NCBI RefSeq assembly: GCF_013409045.1
Contig: NZ_JACCBT010000001.1
Location: 3,410,001-3,474,000 of the forward strand
Direction of reading: 5' to 3'
Origin: Actinomadura citrea
GTDB lineage: Bacteria > Actinomycetota > Actinomycetes > Streptosporangiales > Streptosporangiaceae
DNA: 64,000 nucleotides
Shown here: piece by piece, positions 51,293 through 60,605 of the stretch
Layout of the letters: each line of letters opens with the position of its first letter
How positions within the stretch are numbered: the stretch's first letter is position 1
Notes under the pieces: generated by a model
What the model saw: only the letters and a program-made list of their open reading frames with translations
The model's database searches: none
Told to the model about the DNA's origin: nothing
Made by a program: the position numbers and the translations under genes

Positions 51293-51808
51293 TCACACCA
51301 TGTACTGGTCGTGGCGCCGGTAGAGGTCCGTCCACTCCTCGTCGCCGAGCCGCCGCCCGGTCGCGGCGATCTCGGCGAGCTCCTCGAAGTAGGCCTCGCG
51401 AGGAGCCCCCGGCGTGAAGAGCAGGAGCATCGCCGCAGGCTCGCCCGACTCGTTGCGGAAGCCGTGCACGCCGCCCTCGGGGACGAAGAGGAAGTCGCCG
51501 GCCGAGGTGTCCTTCCAGCCCGTCCCGTCGTGCAGCCGGACGGTCCCGGACAGGATGTAGAACGACTCGGTGATCGTCCGGTGGAAATGCGGCATCGGAC
51601 CGGAGGGCTTCGGGCCCATCTCCCAGCGGTACAGGCCGAACGCGCCGTTCGTCGAGCCGCCGGTGCCCAGATAGTGCACCCGCGTCCCGCGGTGGACGCG
51701 GTCGCTGTCGGCCGCGCCGATGAGCAGGTCGGGCGCCGCCCCGGCGGGACGGAACGTCCCGCTGTTCTCGCCGCCGTCCCCGAAGTAGCGGGCATCGGGA
51801 TAGGTCAT
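51293..51808 (-). CDS. Cupin domain protein
   Basis: A 171-residue single-cupin protein. The metal motif 1 is GPMPHFHRTITESFYILSGTVRLHDG (His, His, Glu) and motif 2 is DFLFVPEGGVHGFRNES (His). The start lies 2 bp after the gluconate permease stop, so both genes share a transcript. Possible roles are sugar-acid isomerase, dioxygenase or sensor. The link to gluconate is only positional. Confidence 0.85.
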   Translation of the reverse strand: MTYPDARYFGDGGENSGTFRPAGAAPDLLIGAADSDRVHRGTRVHYLGTGGSTNGAFGLYRWEMGPKPSGPMPHFHRTITESFYILSGTVRLHDGTGWKDTSAGDFLFVPEGGVHGFRNESGEPAAMLLLFTPGAPREAYFEELAEIAATGRRLGDEEWTDLYRRHDQYMV

Positions 51809-51810
51809 GG

Positions 51811-53211
51811 CTACACCACCAGGTTCAGCAGGAGGACGAACACCAGGCCGGACACCGAGATCACGGTCTCCATCAAGGACCAGGTCCTGATGTTCTGCCC
51901 GACGCTGAGCCCGAAATACTCCTTGACCAGCCAGAATCCCGCGTCGTTGACGTGGGAGAAGAACAGCGAGCCGGCCCCGATCGCGAGGACGAGCAGCGAC
52001 GTCTGACCGCTGTCGAGCGTGGTGGCCAGCGGCGCGAGGATCCCGGCCGCGGTGACCGTGGCGACCGTCGCCGAGCCGGTGGCGAGCCGGATGAGCACGG
52101 CGACCAGCCACGCCAGGAACAGCACCGACAGGTCGCTGTCCTTGACCCAGTCGGCGACCAGATCGCCGATCCCGGTGTCGACGAGCGTCTGCTTGAAGCC
52201 GCCGCCGGCGGCCACGATCAGCAGCGGGCCGGCGATGGGCGGCAGCGACCCGGCAAGCGAGGAGGCGATCCCCTCCCGGTCCATGCCGGAGCCGAGACCG
52301 AAGGTGAACATGGCGACGACGACCGCGATGATCAGCGCCACCAGCGGGGTGCCGAGGTTGTCCAGGACGGTGCGCACCTGACCGCCCTCGTCCAGGGTGA
52401 TGTCGGCGACGGCCTTGCCCAGCATCAGCACGACCGGGAGCAGCACGGTGAACAGGGTGACGGGGAAGGACGGGCGCCGCCGCGGCTTGCCGTCCACGGC
52501 GGCGTGGTCCTCGGTGTCCCGCTCGTCGGCGCCGGTGACGTAGAGCTCCGGCGCCGGGACGTCCACCCACCGGGACGCGAACCGGGCGAACACCGGGCCG
52601 GACAGCGCGATGGTGGGGAGCGCGACGACGATGCCGAGGGCGAGCGTGAGGCCGAGGTCGGCCTTGAGGTTGTCGATCGCGACGAGCGGCCCCGGGTGCG
52701 GCGGGACCAGCCCGTGCATCGCGGACAGGCCCGCCAGCGCGGGGATCCCGACCGCGATGATCGACATCTGGGCGCGGCGCGCCACCAGCAGGATGACCGG
52801 CACCAGCAGGACGAGCCCGATCTCGAAGAACATCGGCAGCCCGATCAGCGCCCCGACGAGGGCCATCGCCCACGGCAGGAACCGGCGCCCGGTACGCCCG
52901 ATGATCGTGTCGACGATCTGGTCGGCGCCGCCGGAGTCCGCCAGGAGCTTGCCGAACATCGCGCCGAACGCGATCAGCGCGCCGACCCCGGCGGCGGTGT
53001 CGCCGAACCCCTTGACGAAGGCGTCGACGGTGTCGGCGACCGGCAGCCCCGCGATGATCCCGACCAGCAGCGAGCCGAGGGTCAGGCTCAGGAACGGGTG
53101 CACCTTGAAGTAGGTGATCAGTACGACGATCAGGGCGATGCCGGCGAGCGCGGCCGGCACGAGCCTCCCGCTCGACGCCGCCGGCGCCGCGGCCAGCACG
53201 ATCGGGTGCAT
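51811..53211 (-). CDS. Gluconate:H+ symporter (GntP family)
   Basis: A 466-residue transporter with about 12-14 hydrophobic helices. GntP marks are the N-terminal PFLSLTLGSLLVGIIAGLP, GLSAMHGLVPPHPGPLVA, GATVATVTAAG-like ATGSATVATVTAAGILAP and the C-terminal SHVNDAGFWLVKEYFGLSVGQNIRTW segment. It is the first gene of a leftward pair with a cupin gene, and divergent from a FadR-type regulator 137 bp away, likely its controller. Confidence 0.9.
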   Translation of the reverse strand: MHPIVLAAAPAASSGRLVPAALAGIALIVVLITYFKVHPFLSLTLGSLLVGIIAGLPVADTVDAFVKGFGDTAAGVGALIAFGAMFGKLLADSGGADQIVDTIIGRTGRRFLPWAMALVGALIGLPMFFEIGLVLLVPVILLVARRAQMSIIAVGIPALAGLSAMHGLVPPHPGPLVAIDNLKADLGLTLALGIVVALPTIALSGPVFARFASRWVDVPAPELYVTGADERDTEDHAAVDGKPRRRPSFPVTLFTVLLPVVLMLGKAVADITLDEGGQVRTVLDNLGTPLVALIIAVVVAMFTFGLGSGMDREGIASSLAGSLPPIAGPLLIVAAGGGFKQTLVDTGIGDLVADWVKDSDLSVLFLAWLVAVLIRLATGSATVATVTAAGILAPLATTLDSGQTSLLVLAIGAGSLFFSHVNDAGFWLVKEYFGLSVGQNIRTWSLMETVISVSGLVFVLLLNLVV

Positions 53212-53348
53212 GCGTCATCCTCCTGGGAGCCGGAGTGAACGATGATGGTCGCCCGAGTGTGGCCGCTATAACCTGCCGTTAACAAGGGATAGCTCCATAA
53301 AATCGTATCTTTGTCGGGGCTTGTCTGGCTTCGTGTGATGATTGGCGC

Positions 53349-54050
53349 ATGGTGGAGACCCCCTCGGCGGGCCTGCACGGCAGCGTCCTCGATCGGCTCG
53401 GCATGCTGATCACGTCCGGCGCGCTGCCCGCGGGCGAGGTGCTGCGGATCGAGCAGCTGGAGGCGCGGTTCGCGGTGTCCCGGTCGGTGGTCCGGGAGGC
53501 GATCCGCGTCCTGGAGGCCATGGGCATGGTGAGGAGCCGCCGCAGGGTCGGTGTGACGGTCGCCGCCCGCCCGGACTGGAACGTCTTCGACCCGCAGATC
53601 ATCGGCTGGCGGCTCGAGGGCGACGGCCGGGAGGAGCAGCTGCGCTCCCTCGGCGAGCTGCGCCGCGGGCTGGAGCCGGTGGCCGCCGCGCTCGCCGCCC
53701 GGAATGCGACGCCGGCGCAGTGCGGCGCGCTGACCGGCGCGGTCATGGAGATGGCGGTGCACGGCAGGTCCGGTGACCTGGAGGCCTACCTGGCCGCGGA
53801 CATCCGCTTCCACCGGACGCTCCTGGAGGCGTCCGGCAACGAGATGATGGGCGCGCTGAGCGGCGTGGTCGCCGCCGTCCTGGCCGGCCGCACCCACCAC
53901 GACCTGATGCCCGCGCACCCCGAGCCGGTCGCGATCCGCTGGCACGCCGAGGTGGCGCAGGCCGTGCAGTCCGGCGACGCGGAGGACGCCGAACGCGCCA
54001 TGCGCGACATCGTCGAGGAGGCGACCCGGGCGATGCTGGAGCCCGGCTGA
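53349..54050 (+). CDS. FadR/GntR family transcriptional regulator
   Basis: A 233-residue regulator. The winged HTH (~8-72) reads GSVLDRLGMLITSGALPAGEVLRIEQLEARFAVSRSVVREAIRVLEAMGMVRSRRRVGVTV. The C-terminal FCD-type helical domain has metal-ligand candidates in DIRFHRTLLEASGNEMM and the later His residues (RWHAEVAQAV). It is divergent from the gluconate permease, so a sugar acid is the expected effector. The AT-rich centre of the gap (about 53265-53320) probably carries its operator, but no clear half-sites were seen. Confidence 0.9.
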   Translation: MVETPSAGLHGSVLDRLGMLITSGALPAGEVLRIEQLEARFAVSRSVVREAIRVLEAMGMVRSRRRVGVTVAARPDWNVFDPQIIGWRLEGDGREEQLRSLGELRRGLEPVAAALAARNATPAQCGALTGAVMEMAVHGRSGDLEAYLAADIRFHRTLLEASGNEMMGALSGVVAAVLAGRTHHDLMPAHPEPVAIRWHAEVAQAVQSGDAEDAERAMRDIVEEATRAMLEPG

Positions 54051-54054
54051 CCGG

Positions 54055-54906
54055 TCAGAACAGCGTCGGCGGCTCCGCGGGGACGGGCTCCGGCAGCGGC
54101 TCCAACCCGGGGACGCGGGCCCTCACCTCGTCGTGGAAGCGCCGGGCGAGCTCGGGCGCGTCGGCGTTGTCCGGCGTGTGGACGAACACGGTCGGCGAGC
54201 GTCCCTCGGCCAGCCATCCGGCGACGCGCCCGACCCAGAACCGCCAGCCCTCGACGGTGCGCTCGGTGTCGTCCCGTCCGAGGTAGCGGACGATGGGACG
54301 CTCCGTGAGCGCCTCCGCCCTGCGCGGCACCCGCGGCTTCTTCGTCCAGGCGTCCCGCTCGGCGTCGCTGGTCGGACGGCTCTGGAAGAACGCGGTCGTG
54401 TCGAACGGGACCCACTCGGCCCCGGCGCGGGACAGGACCCGCTCAAGGTCGCGCACGGATCCCGCGTCCTCGAAGAACGCGCGGTGACGCACTTCGACGG
54501 CGTACCTGTGCGCCGTGGGCAGCCTGCGCAGGAACGTCGCCAGCGTCCCGAGGTCACCGGGGCCGAAGGAGCCTGGGAGCTGCACCCACAACGCGTGCGC
54601 CCGCGACTGGAGCGGCTCGATCGCGTGGAGGAACGCCCGCAGTTCCTCCTCGGCCCCGGCGAGCCGCCGCTCGTGCGTGACCGTCTTCGGGAGTTTGATC
54701 ACGAACCGGAAGCCGGGCCCGGTCTGCTCCGCCCACGACTCCACGGTGCTCCGCGCGGGCGTCGCGTAGAAGGTGGTGTTGCCCTCCACCGCGTTGCACC
54801 AGCTCGCATAGGCCCGCAGCCGTTCGCCCGAAGGCAGCGACGGAGGGACGAACCGTCCCTGCCACCGCGCGTGAGCCCACATCGCGCACCCCACATGAAG
54901 CCGCAT
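54055..54906 (-). CDS. DUF72 (YecE-like) protein
   Basis: TIM-barrel-like DUF72 protein, 283 residues. The family blocks are VGCAMWAHARWQGRFVPPS at the N-terminus, ASWCNAVEGNTTFYATPARSTVESWAEQTGPGFRFVIKLPKTVTHERRL, WVQLPGSFGP and a late VFVHTPDNADAPELARRFH. The biochemical role is unknown; the family has a conserved pocket suggesting a nuclease or sugar-related activity. It is convergent with the FadR gene with a 4-bp gap. Confidence 0.88.
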   Translation of the reverse strand: MRLHVGCAMWAHARWQGRFVPPSLPSGERLRAYASWCNAVEGNTTFYATPARSTVESWAEQTGPGFRFVIKLPKTVTHERRLAGAEEELRAFLHAIEPLQSRAHALWVQLPGSFGPGDLGTLATFLRRLPTAHRYAVEVRHRAFFEDAGSVRDLERVLSRAGAEWVPFDTTAFFQSRPTSDAERDAWTKKPRVPRRAEALTERPIVRYLGRDDTERTVEGWRFWVGRVAGWLAEGRSPTVFVHTPDNADAPELARRFHDEVRARVPGLEPLPEPVPAEPPTLF

Positions 54907-55229
54907 GCCCCGACGCTACCGGTGATGCGGACCTCCGAGCCGGCCGTCCAGCACGCCGCCGAAACCGGTTCGAGCGGCCTCGACCCGCGCGAAGCGGCTC
55001 CAGGCAGGTCGGAGTGTCACCCGCAAACGGAGATACAGCCTCCATTTACTCTTGCGTGGGAGCTCCTCGGCATGCCATGATTAAACGGAGGAAATTTCAC
55101 CGGTTAAAGTGGAACGTGGAGGTGGGCGATGCGTGCGGAGACGGCGAACCGCGGACCGGGCCGGGCGTCCTGGCGGAGCGGTGGGGCGCGGCGGCGGCCG
55201 GGCGGCATCGCACCGGCTCGGGAGCGATC

Positions 55230-55661
55230 ATGACCGGTGCCGCCCTTCCGCCGCGGCTGGCGCGGATGAACCGGGTGCCTTTCCGGCTGCTGGCCTGGGG
55301 CCTTCCGATGGGCCCCCTCGTCTTGCTGCGCACTCGCGGACGTCGCAGCGGCCTGCCCCGCACCACTCCGGTGGCGCTTCTGGAACTCGACGGCCGGCAG
55401 TGGCTCGTCTCGCCCTTCGGTGAGACCCACTGGGTCCGCAACGCCCGCTCCGGCGGCCGGGCCGAACTCGGTCGCGGGCGACGCTTCCGCAAGGTGCGCC
55501 TCACCGAGATCGACGACGACCGCAAGCACCGGATCGTCAGTGCCTACCGCCACAAGTACCGTGTCGTGCCGTTCGTCCGCGACGCCTTCGACACCGGCCC
55601 GGAGGCGACCGCGTCCCCCGACTCCGACCGTCCCGTCTTCCTGGTCGAACGGGACGCCTGA
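55230..55661 (+). CDS. Nitroreductase/deazaflavin-dependent oxidoreductase (Ddn-like, F420 type)
   Basis: A 143-residue split-barrel protein of the DDN family, which uses coenzyme F420. It shows the marks LLRTRGRRSGLPRTTPVALLELDGRQWLVSPFGETHWVRNARSGGRAEL and the C-terminal RHKYRVVPFVRDAF. I chose ATG 55230 (GGGAGCG upstream); the frame is open to 55014, but the added residues do not match the family. It presumably reduces nitro or quinone compounds. Confidence 0.84.
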   Translation: MTGAALPPRLARMNRVPFRLLAWGLPMGPLVLLRTRGRRSGLPRTTPVALLELDGRQWLVSPFGETHWVRNARSGGRAELGRGRRFRKVRLTEIDDDRKHRIVSAYRHKYRVVPFVRDAFDTGPEATASPDSDRPVFLVERDA

Positions 55662-55677
55662 CTCGTCCGCCGTCCCA

Positions 55678-55779
55678 GGGGAACGGACCGCCGACGCGCA
55701 CGTCGAGCACATCCTCGCGAAGCTCGCCCACTCCTCCCGCGCCCCGATCGCCGCGTGGATCAGCGAGCGGGGGCGGTGA
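55678..55779 (+). pseudogene. Remnant of a LuxR-type regulator C-terminal HTH
   Basis: Thirty-three codons ending at a TGA at 55777-55779 read GERTADAHVEHILAKLAHS followed by SRAPIAAWISERGR. This matches the recognition helix and last helix of LuxR HTH domains found at the end of large ATP-binding or AfsR/LuxR regulators (typical form RTVDxHVEHILxKLGFxSRxQIAAW). No start, no upstream regulator domain and no Shine-Dalgarno are present; the frame runs back into the antisense-like reading of the oxidoreductase. It looks like the surviving tail of a deleted gene. Confidence 0.65.
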
Positions 55780-55796
55780 ACTCGTAGGATCCGACC

Positions 55797-56411
55797 GTGA
55801 GCGAGGAGGAGATCCGGACGGCGCCGCCGACCGCGGCCCGCCCCCGGCCCGACATCACCCCTGCGGAATTCGAGGAGTTCGTCGCCGATCGGCTGCTCGG
55901 ACCGGCCGCCCCGCACGTGAGCGGGCTGACCGTCACGCTGCATGAGAAGGTGGCCGGCTCCGACGGGACCTACGATCTCGACGCGACCGTCCGCTACCGG
56001 TTCGCGGGCATGGACTTCCTGGTCGTGGTCGAGGCCAAGCACCACCGGAACCCGATCAAGCGCGAGCTGGTGCAGGTGCTCCACCAGAAGGTCCAGAGCA
56101 TCGGCGCGCACAAGGGCGTCATGGTGTCCACCGCCACGTACCAGAGCGGCGCCGTGGCCTTCGCGCGAGCGCATGGCATCGCTCTCGTGACGGTCACGGA
56201 CGGCCGGTTCCTCTTCGAGACGAGGGAGAACATGCCGGTCGAGGAGAGCGCCGGCTCCGGCCCGTCGCGTTTCGTCGTCCACTGCCATGGCCTTCCCGGC
56301 AGAAGACCGGGCACGTCACGTGACCTGCTCATGGTGCCGGACGACGACGACTACCCGCGGCAGGCGGCGGAGATCCTGCTGGGCCGCCCTTTCGGGAGGC
56401 CCGCTCCGTAG
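55797..56411 (+). CDS. Mrr-like restriction endonuclease-fold protein
   Basis: A 204-residue protein starting at GTG 55797. The nuclease core (~20-140) has the Mrr/PD-(D/E)XK order: EFEEFVADRLL helix, the Asp of YDLDATVRYRF, the VVVEAKHHRNPIKRELV block (E-x-K), and QKVQSIGAHKGVMVSTATYQSGAVAFARAHGIALVTV, the region that in Mrr proteins follows with the Gln. It is convergent with a TPR-CHAT gene (14-bp gap). The C-terminal ~60 residues are hydrophilic. Whether it cuts modified DNA (type IV) or another target is unknown. Confidence 0.82.
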   Translation: MSEEEIRTAPPTAARPRPDITPAEFEEFVADRLLGPAAPHVSGLTVTLHEKVAGSDGTYDLDATVRYRFAGMDFLVVVEAKHHRNPIKRELVQVLHQKVQSIGAHKGVMVSTATYQSGAVAFARAHGIALVTVTDGRFLFETRENMPVEESAGSGPSRFVVHCHGLPGRRPGTSRDLLMVPDDDDYPRQAAEILLGRPFGRPAP

Positions 56412-56425
56412 TACGGACGGCCCGG

Positions 56426-59400
56426 TCAGGCGCCGACGTGGACGTGCGACGCCCACACCGAGGGGTAGTCCGGCCATCGGTCCCGCATCTGGCGGGTCGC
56501 GGCGTGGACCGCGCCGGCGACGTCTCCGCCGTCGGCGACGGCCGTGTAGACGAGGTCGGCGATGTCGACGGCGTGCCGGTCACCGATCGGCCACAGGGTG
56601 CCGATCACATGCCGGTAGCCGGCGAGCTGGAACGCCGACGCCAGGTGGATCGCCTCGTCCGCGAGGCGTGCACCCGGCCGGGCGGTCGAGCAGGCCGACA
56701 GGAAGGCGAGCTCGGCGCCGTCCAGGCGGAGCCCGGCGAGGTCCGTCACCGTCAGCGGCCGGGTCTGGTGGTCGGCCAGCAGGAGGTGGCTGGACGACGG
56801 GTCGGCGAGGTCGCTGTGCCCGTGGCAGGCGAAATGCGCCCACCGGGCCTTCGGCAGCGCCGCGAGCACCGCCTCGTGGGTGGCGGACGAGCCGGTGAGG
56901 ACGTCGACCGGGCCCGGGAAGCGCCGGCCGATCAGGGCCGCCTCGGACTCCGCCCCCGGCAGGTCGGACCGAGTACCGGGCGTGCGGGGCATCGCCACGG
57001 CGACCGCCCGGTCATCGCCGGGCCGCACCGCGTCCGTCGAGCCGCGGCGCGCGTGGGCCAGGGCCCGGACGGTCGGGGCCGTCGAGCACACGACCCGGTC
57101 GACGACCGTTTCCGGGGCCGCGTCGGCCATGGTGCCGTGGTACCCCGCCGCATGCACCGGGAGGAACGACATCAGCCCTGACAGGCACCACCACAGCCTC
57201 GGCCACGGTGCGCCGTCCTGGGGCGGCCCGCCGATACCGACGTGGTCGAGCACCGGACCGGCCACCGCGTCCCACAGCCATTCGAGCGTCCGCGACATCC
57301 GGCGCTGCCCGGCCGCCCACGACCGGACCTCCTTGGCACCGATCTCCTCGACCGCCGCCAGGAACGCGCCGACCTCCGCCACCACCGCGTCAGGGGTGAG
57401 CGCGGGCAGCGGCACGGCCGTGGCGCCGGTGTCGGCGTGCAGGACCAGCGCGTGCGATCCGAAGTCCGACACGTTGACGATCACGATGTGACCGCGGGCC
57501 GGAACGAGGTCGGGGACGGTGGGCGGGCGCAGGAAGCGATCGAATCCGGGCAGTTCCCGGATCTCCGCGACGAGCCGGTCGAACGCCGCGGCCGTGGCGC
57601 GGCGTTCCACCGATCCCTGGGGTGCAGGGACGGCGCCGCTGCCGGGGACCCCCGCCGCGGGCGCGGGACGGTCGAGCTCCGTGCAGAGGGCGGTGAACCG
57701 TCCGGCCAGGTCCGGGTGCCGCTCGGAGAGCGCGGTGAGGTCGGTGCGGGTGTCGAGCGCCTGGCCGAGCAGCAGCCCGCGTCCCTGCTCGAACAGTTCG
57801 ACTCCGGACTCGACCTGCCCGGCGCGCACGCAGCAGGCGGCGGCGTCCGACGCGATCCCGCCCATGTCGCCGAGGAGGATCTCCTGGTCGCGGCGGTCGA
57901 GGCCCCGGGGGACCGTGCGCCCCATCAGGTCTGCGACCGCCGCGTAACCGACTACGGCCTCCTCCCACCGTCCGGCCTCGGCGGCGAGCCTGGCCCAGCG
58001 AGCGGCCGCGACCGCGCGGACGCGGGGCGGGGCGGCTTCGGTCGCCGCTCCTTCCCGGCACGCCGCGATCGCCTCGTCCAGATCCGGTCCGGCGCCCGTC
58101 AGGGTGGACCGGGCGCCGAGCGCCCCGCCCAGGTTGGCCAGGTAGCCGGCGCGGTCGGGATGGTCGGGGGCGATGGCGGCGACCGCGGCGCGGGCGGCGC
58201 CGATCGCCGCGTCCACGTCCGCCGCCTCTCCGGTGTGCTCGTACCGCCGGTGCAGGACGATCGCGCGGTTCGACAGGACGCCGGCACGGCGCGGGTGGCC
58301 GTCCGGGACGGCCGCGGCGGCGGCCCGGGCGGTCTCGGCCGCCTCGTCGATGTCGGCCCGCTCCCCGCTGATCGAGAACCGGGCCTGCAGGGCCGCGCCG
58401 AGATTGGACAGGCGCACGCCCCGGCTGGAATGGTCCGCCGGAGTGGCGAGGACCGCCTCGCGACAGGTGTCGATCGCCTCGTCGAGGTCCTCGCGGCGCC
58501 GCACGGAGTCGAACCGGACCTGCAGCGCGCCGCCCAGGTTCGCCAGCATCGTCCCGCGGTGGGGGCTCGCGTCCGGCGCGGCGGCCACCGCCATCCGGAG
58601 CGCGTCGACCGCCTCGTCCAGGTCCGCCTGCCCGCCGGTGCCGCGGAACCGGGACAGCGAGGCCGCCCCGAGGTTGCCGAGGTAGGCCGGGAGGTGCGGA
58701 TGGCCGGGCGGCGCGGCGGCGACCCCGGCGCGGCCGGCCTCGACCGCCTCGTCGATGTCGGCCTCCTGCCCGGTGCGCTCGAACCGCATGCGGAGGATGT
58801 CGCACAGGTTCGACAGGTACGAGGGACGTTCGGGACCATCCGCCGGAGTGGCGGCCACGGCCCGCCGGGCGAGCGCGACCGCCTCGTCCAGCTCCTTCCG
58901 GCCGCCGGTGCGCCGGTGCAGCTCGCACAGGGCGTTGGCGAGGTTGGACTGACGTCCGCACAGATCGGGGTCGTCGGCGCGGGTCGCCGCCACTGCGGCT
59001 CGTCCCGCCTCGACCGCGTCTGCCAGGTCCAGTTCATCGCCCGTCTGGACGAACCGGATCCGGAGGACGTCGCCGAGGTCGGACAGCGAGGCGGCACGCT
59101 CGGCGTCCTGCGGCGCGGCGACGGCCACCGCCTCCCGATGGGCCTCGACCGCCTCGTCCAGATCCGCCGGGTCCCCGGCGCGTTCGAACCGGGCCAGCAG
59201 CGCGTGGCCGAGCTGAGACAGCTGCCCGGCGTGCGCGGGGTGGTCGGGCGAGGTCGTGATCACCGCGTCCCGTGCCAGGTCGATCAGCTCGTCCGCGCCG
59301 GTCACCCGGTGGAGCAGCGCCTCCCTGGTCCGTAAGGCAAGGTCGAGGTTGGACGCCATGGCGGCGCGGTCGGGGTGGTCGGGCCAGCCGGTGACCGCGG

Positions 59401-60115
59401 CCCTACCGGCCGCGATCGCGGCGTCGAGGTCAGGCTCGCCGCCGAGGTACTCGAATCGGGTCAGCAGGGCGTTGCCGAGGTTGGACAGGTAGAGGGCGCC
59501 ATCGGGTTCGCCCGGTCCGGCGCCCTCGACCGCCGCCCGGCCGAACGTGATCGACTCCTCCAGGTCCGGCGGCGCTCCGGTCCGCTCGAACCGGGTCAGC
59601 AGCGCGCTGCTGAGATTGGTCCGGCAGCGGCCGTACTCGGCGTGCTCCGGCCCGGTGGCCGCGGCCGCCAGCCGGAACAGCGCGACGGCCCGGTCCAGGA
59701 CGCCGGCGTCCTCCGCGGCGAGCGTGTCCCGGTAGAGCATGCGGCCGAGGCGGGCCAGCAGCCCGCCGCCGTCCGGGGCGGACGGGGGCTCGCCGTCGAA
59801 CAGCTCGCCGATCAACGGGGGGACCCCGGCCGGAACCTGCCGGTACACCGGATTGAGCAGCTCCAGGGCGACGGTGAGGTCCGACTCGCCCTCGGCCGAA
59901 CCGCGGGCGGCGAAGCGGAGCCAGAACAGCCATCCCGCCGCCTGCGCGACCTCGACGTCGTCCACCGGGTCCGGGACCGAGCAGATCAGATCCACCGCGT
60001 CGGCGACGGCTCGGGGGGCCAGGACCAGAGTCGCATCACGCTCGGCATTGAACCGGTTGACCCGATCCCGTACCTGTGCGAGCAGACGCGTTCGCACCAG
60101 CGACGCTCCTACCAT
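56426..60115 (-). CDS. TPR-repeat CHAT-domain (caspase-like) protein
   Basis: A 1229-residue protein. After an N-terminal region (~1-150) come about twelve 45-residue TPR-like repeats (~155-695) with a strong consensus (LSNLG-x-AL-x-xRFExTG-x-xDLDEA). A linker helical region (~700-900) follows, then a CHAT peptidase domain (~930-1229). The dyad is intact: His1098 in HFACHGH and Cys1142 in LSACSTA, with the conserved GTLWPIGD. The protein probably senses a partner through TPRs and cleaves a target. The start is ATG 60115, or GTG 60097, which has AGGAG 8 bp upstream. It lies downstream of a barstar/RNase pair in the same direction. Confidence 0.9.
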   Translation of the reverse strand: MVGASLVRTRLLAQVRDRVNRFNAERDATLVLAPRAVADAVDLICSVPDPVDDVEVAQAAGWLFWLRFAARGSAEGESDLTVALELLNPVYRQVPAGVPPLIGELFDGEPPSAPDGGGLLARLGRMLYRDTLAAEDAGVLDRAVALFRLAAAATGPEHAEYGRCRTNLSSALLTRFERTGAPPDLEESITFGRAAVEGAGPGEPDGALYLSNLGNALLTRFEYLGGEPDLDAAIAAGRAAVTGWPDHPDRAAMASNLDLALRTREALLHRVTGADELIDLARDAVITTSPDHPAHAGQLSQLGHALLARFERAGDPADLDEAVEAHREAVAVAAPQDAERAASLSDLGDVLRIRFVQTGDELDLADAVEAGRAAVAATRADDPDLCGRQSNLANALCELHRRTGGRKELDEAVALARRAVAATPADGPERPSYLSNLCDILRMRFERTGQEADIDEAVEAGRAGVAAAPPGHPHLPAYLGNLGAASLSRFRGTGGQADLDEAVDALRMAVAAAPDASPHRGTMLANLGGALQVRFDSVRRREDLDEAIDTCREAVLATPADHSSRGVRLSNLGAALQARFSISGERADIDEAAETARAAAAAVPDGHPRRAGVLSNRAIVLHRRYEHTGEAADVDAAIGAARAAVAAIAPDHPDRAGYLANLGGALGARSTLTGAGPDLDEAIAACREGAATEAAPPRVRAVAAARWARLAAEAGRWEEAVVGYAAVADLMGRTVPRGLDRRDQEILLGDMGGIASDAAACCVRAGQVESGVELFEQGRGLLLGQALDTRTDLTALSERHPDLAGRFTALCTELDRPAPAAGVPGSGAVPAPQGSVERRATAAAFDRLVAEIRELPGFDRFLRPPTVPDLVPARGHIVIVNVSDFGSHALVLHADTGATAVPLPALTPDAVVAEVGAFLAAVEEIGAKEVRSWAAGQRRMSRTLEWLWDAVAGPVLDHVGIGGPPQDGAPWPRLWWCLSGLMSFLPVHAAGYHGTMADAAPETVVDRVVCSTAPTVRALAHARRGSTDAVRPGDDRAVAVAMPRTPGTRSDLPGAESEAALIGRRFPGPVDVLTGSSATHEAVLAALPKARWAHFACHGHSDLADPSSSHLLLADHQTRPLTVTDLAGLRLDGAELAFLSACSTARPGARLADEAIHLASAFQLAGYRHVIGTLWPIGDRHAVDIADLVYTAVADGGDVAGAVHAATRQMRDRWPDYPSVWASHVHVGA

Positions 60116-60241
60116 CTCGACGGCCGGAAGTGCAGCAGTGAGGAACCCTATCCATTCTGGCGACGGGGAGGTTCTCGCCCGTTCGCCTTCCTGGCCCGCG
60201 GGAGCGTCGGCCGGCTGCTCCGCCCATGAGGCGGAACCAGG

Positions 60242-60589
60242 TCAGGGGAGGGTGGCGGCCAGGCGGGTGCGCAGGGCGGGCATGCGATCGGAGGCGGCCG
60301 CGAGGGTCGTGGGCACCTTCCTCCGGGCCAGGATCTCCAGAAGGATCGCGAGTTGCCGCGGGTCCTCCTCCGACAGGAGTTCGTCGGCGCGCTCCACGGT
60401 GAGGGCGGGACGGTCGAGGTCGCGCAGGCAGTCCAGGAACGCATCCCAGTTGTGCCCGAAGTAGTCCGGGAAGCCGAGGGCCCGCGCCGCCTCGTGGAAG
60501 AAGGCGGCGCGGGTCCGGCACGCGTGCCCGTCGACGCCCGCCCGCACCGGATCGCTGGTCAGCGTCAGCCAGGGTGGCAGCGAGGTCAT
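60242..60589 (-). CDS. Barstar family ribonuclease inhibitor
   Basis: A 115-residue cytoplasmic inhibitor. The barstar core FGHNWDAFLDCLRDL (~44-58) aligns to the inhibitory helix of barstar, with both key acids conserved (Asp49 and Asp53 for D35 and D39 of barstar). The start lies 16 bp after the end of a secreted ribonuclease gene on the same strand, which is the natural partner. It protects the producing cell from its own RNase before export or from sibling enzyme. Confidence 0.88.
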   Translation of the reverse strand: MTSLPPWLTLTSDPVRAGVDGHACRTRAAFFHEAARALGFPDYFGHNWDAFLDCLRDLDRPALTVERADELLSEEDPRQLAILLEILARRKVPTTLAAASDRMPALRTRLAATLP

Positions 60590-60605
60590 CGGACGGGTCC
60601 CGTCG

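Noticed and set aside
55014..55229. N-terminal extension of the Ddn-like protein
   Set aside because: The added 72 codons do not resemble the family, and ATG 55230 has its own Shine-Dalgarno and family-like N-terminus.
57300..59700. Periodic 135-bp DNA repeats, possible CRISPR or tandem DNA repeat array
   Set aside because: The period is 45 codons in frame and follows the TPR consensus of the CHAT protein; there are no constant repeats with unique spacers.
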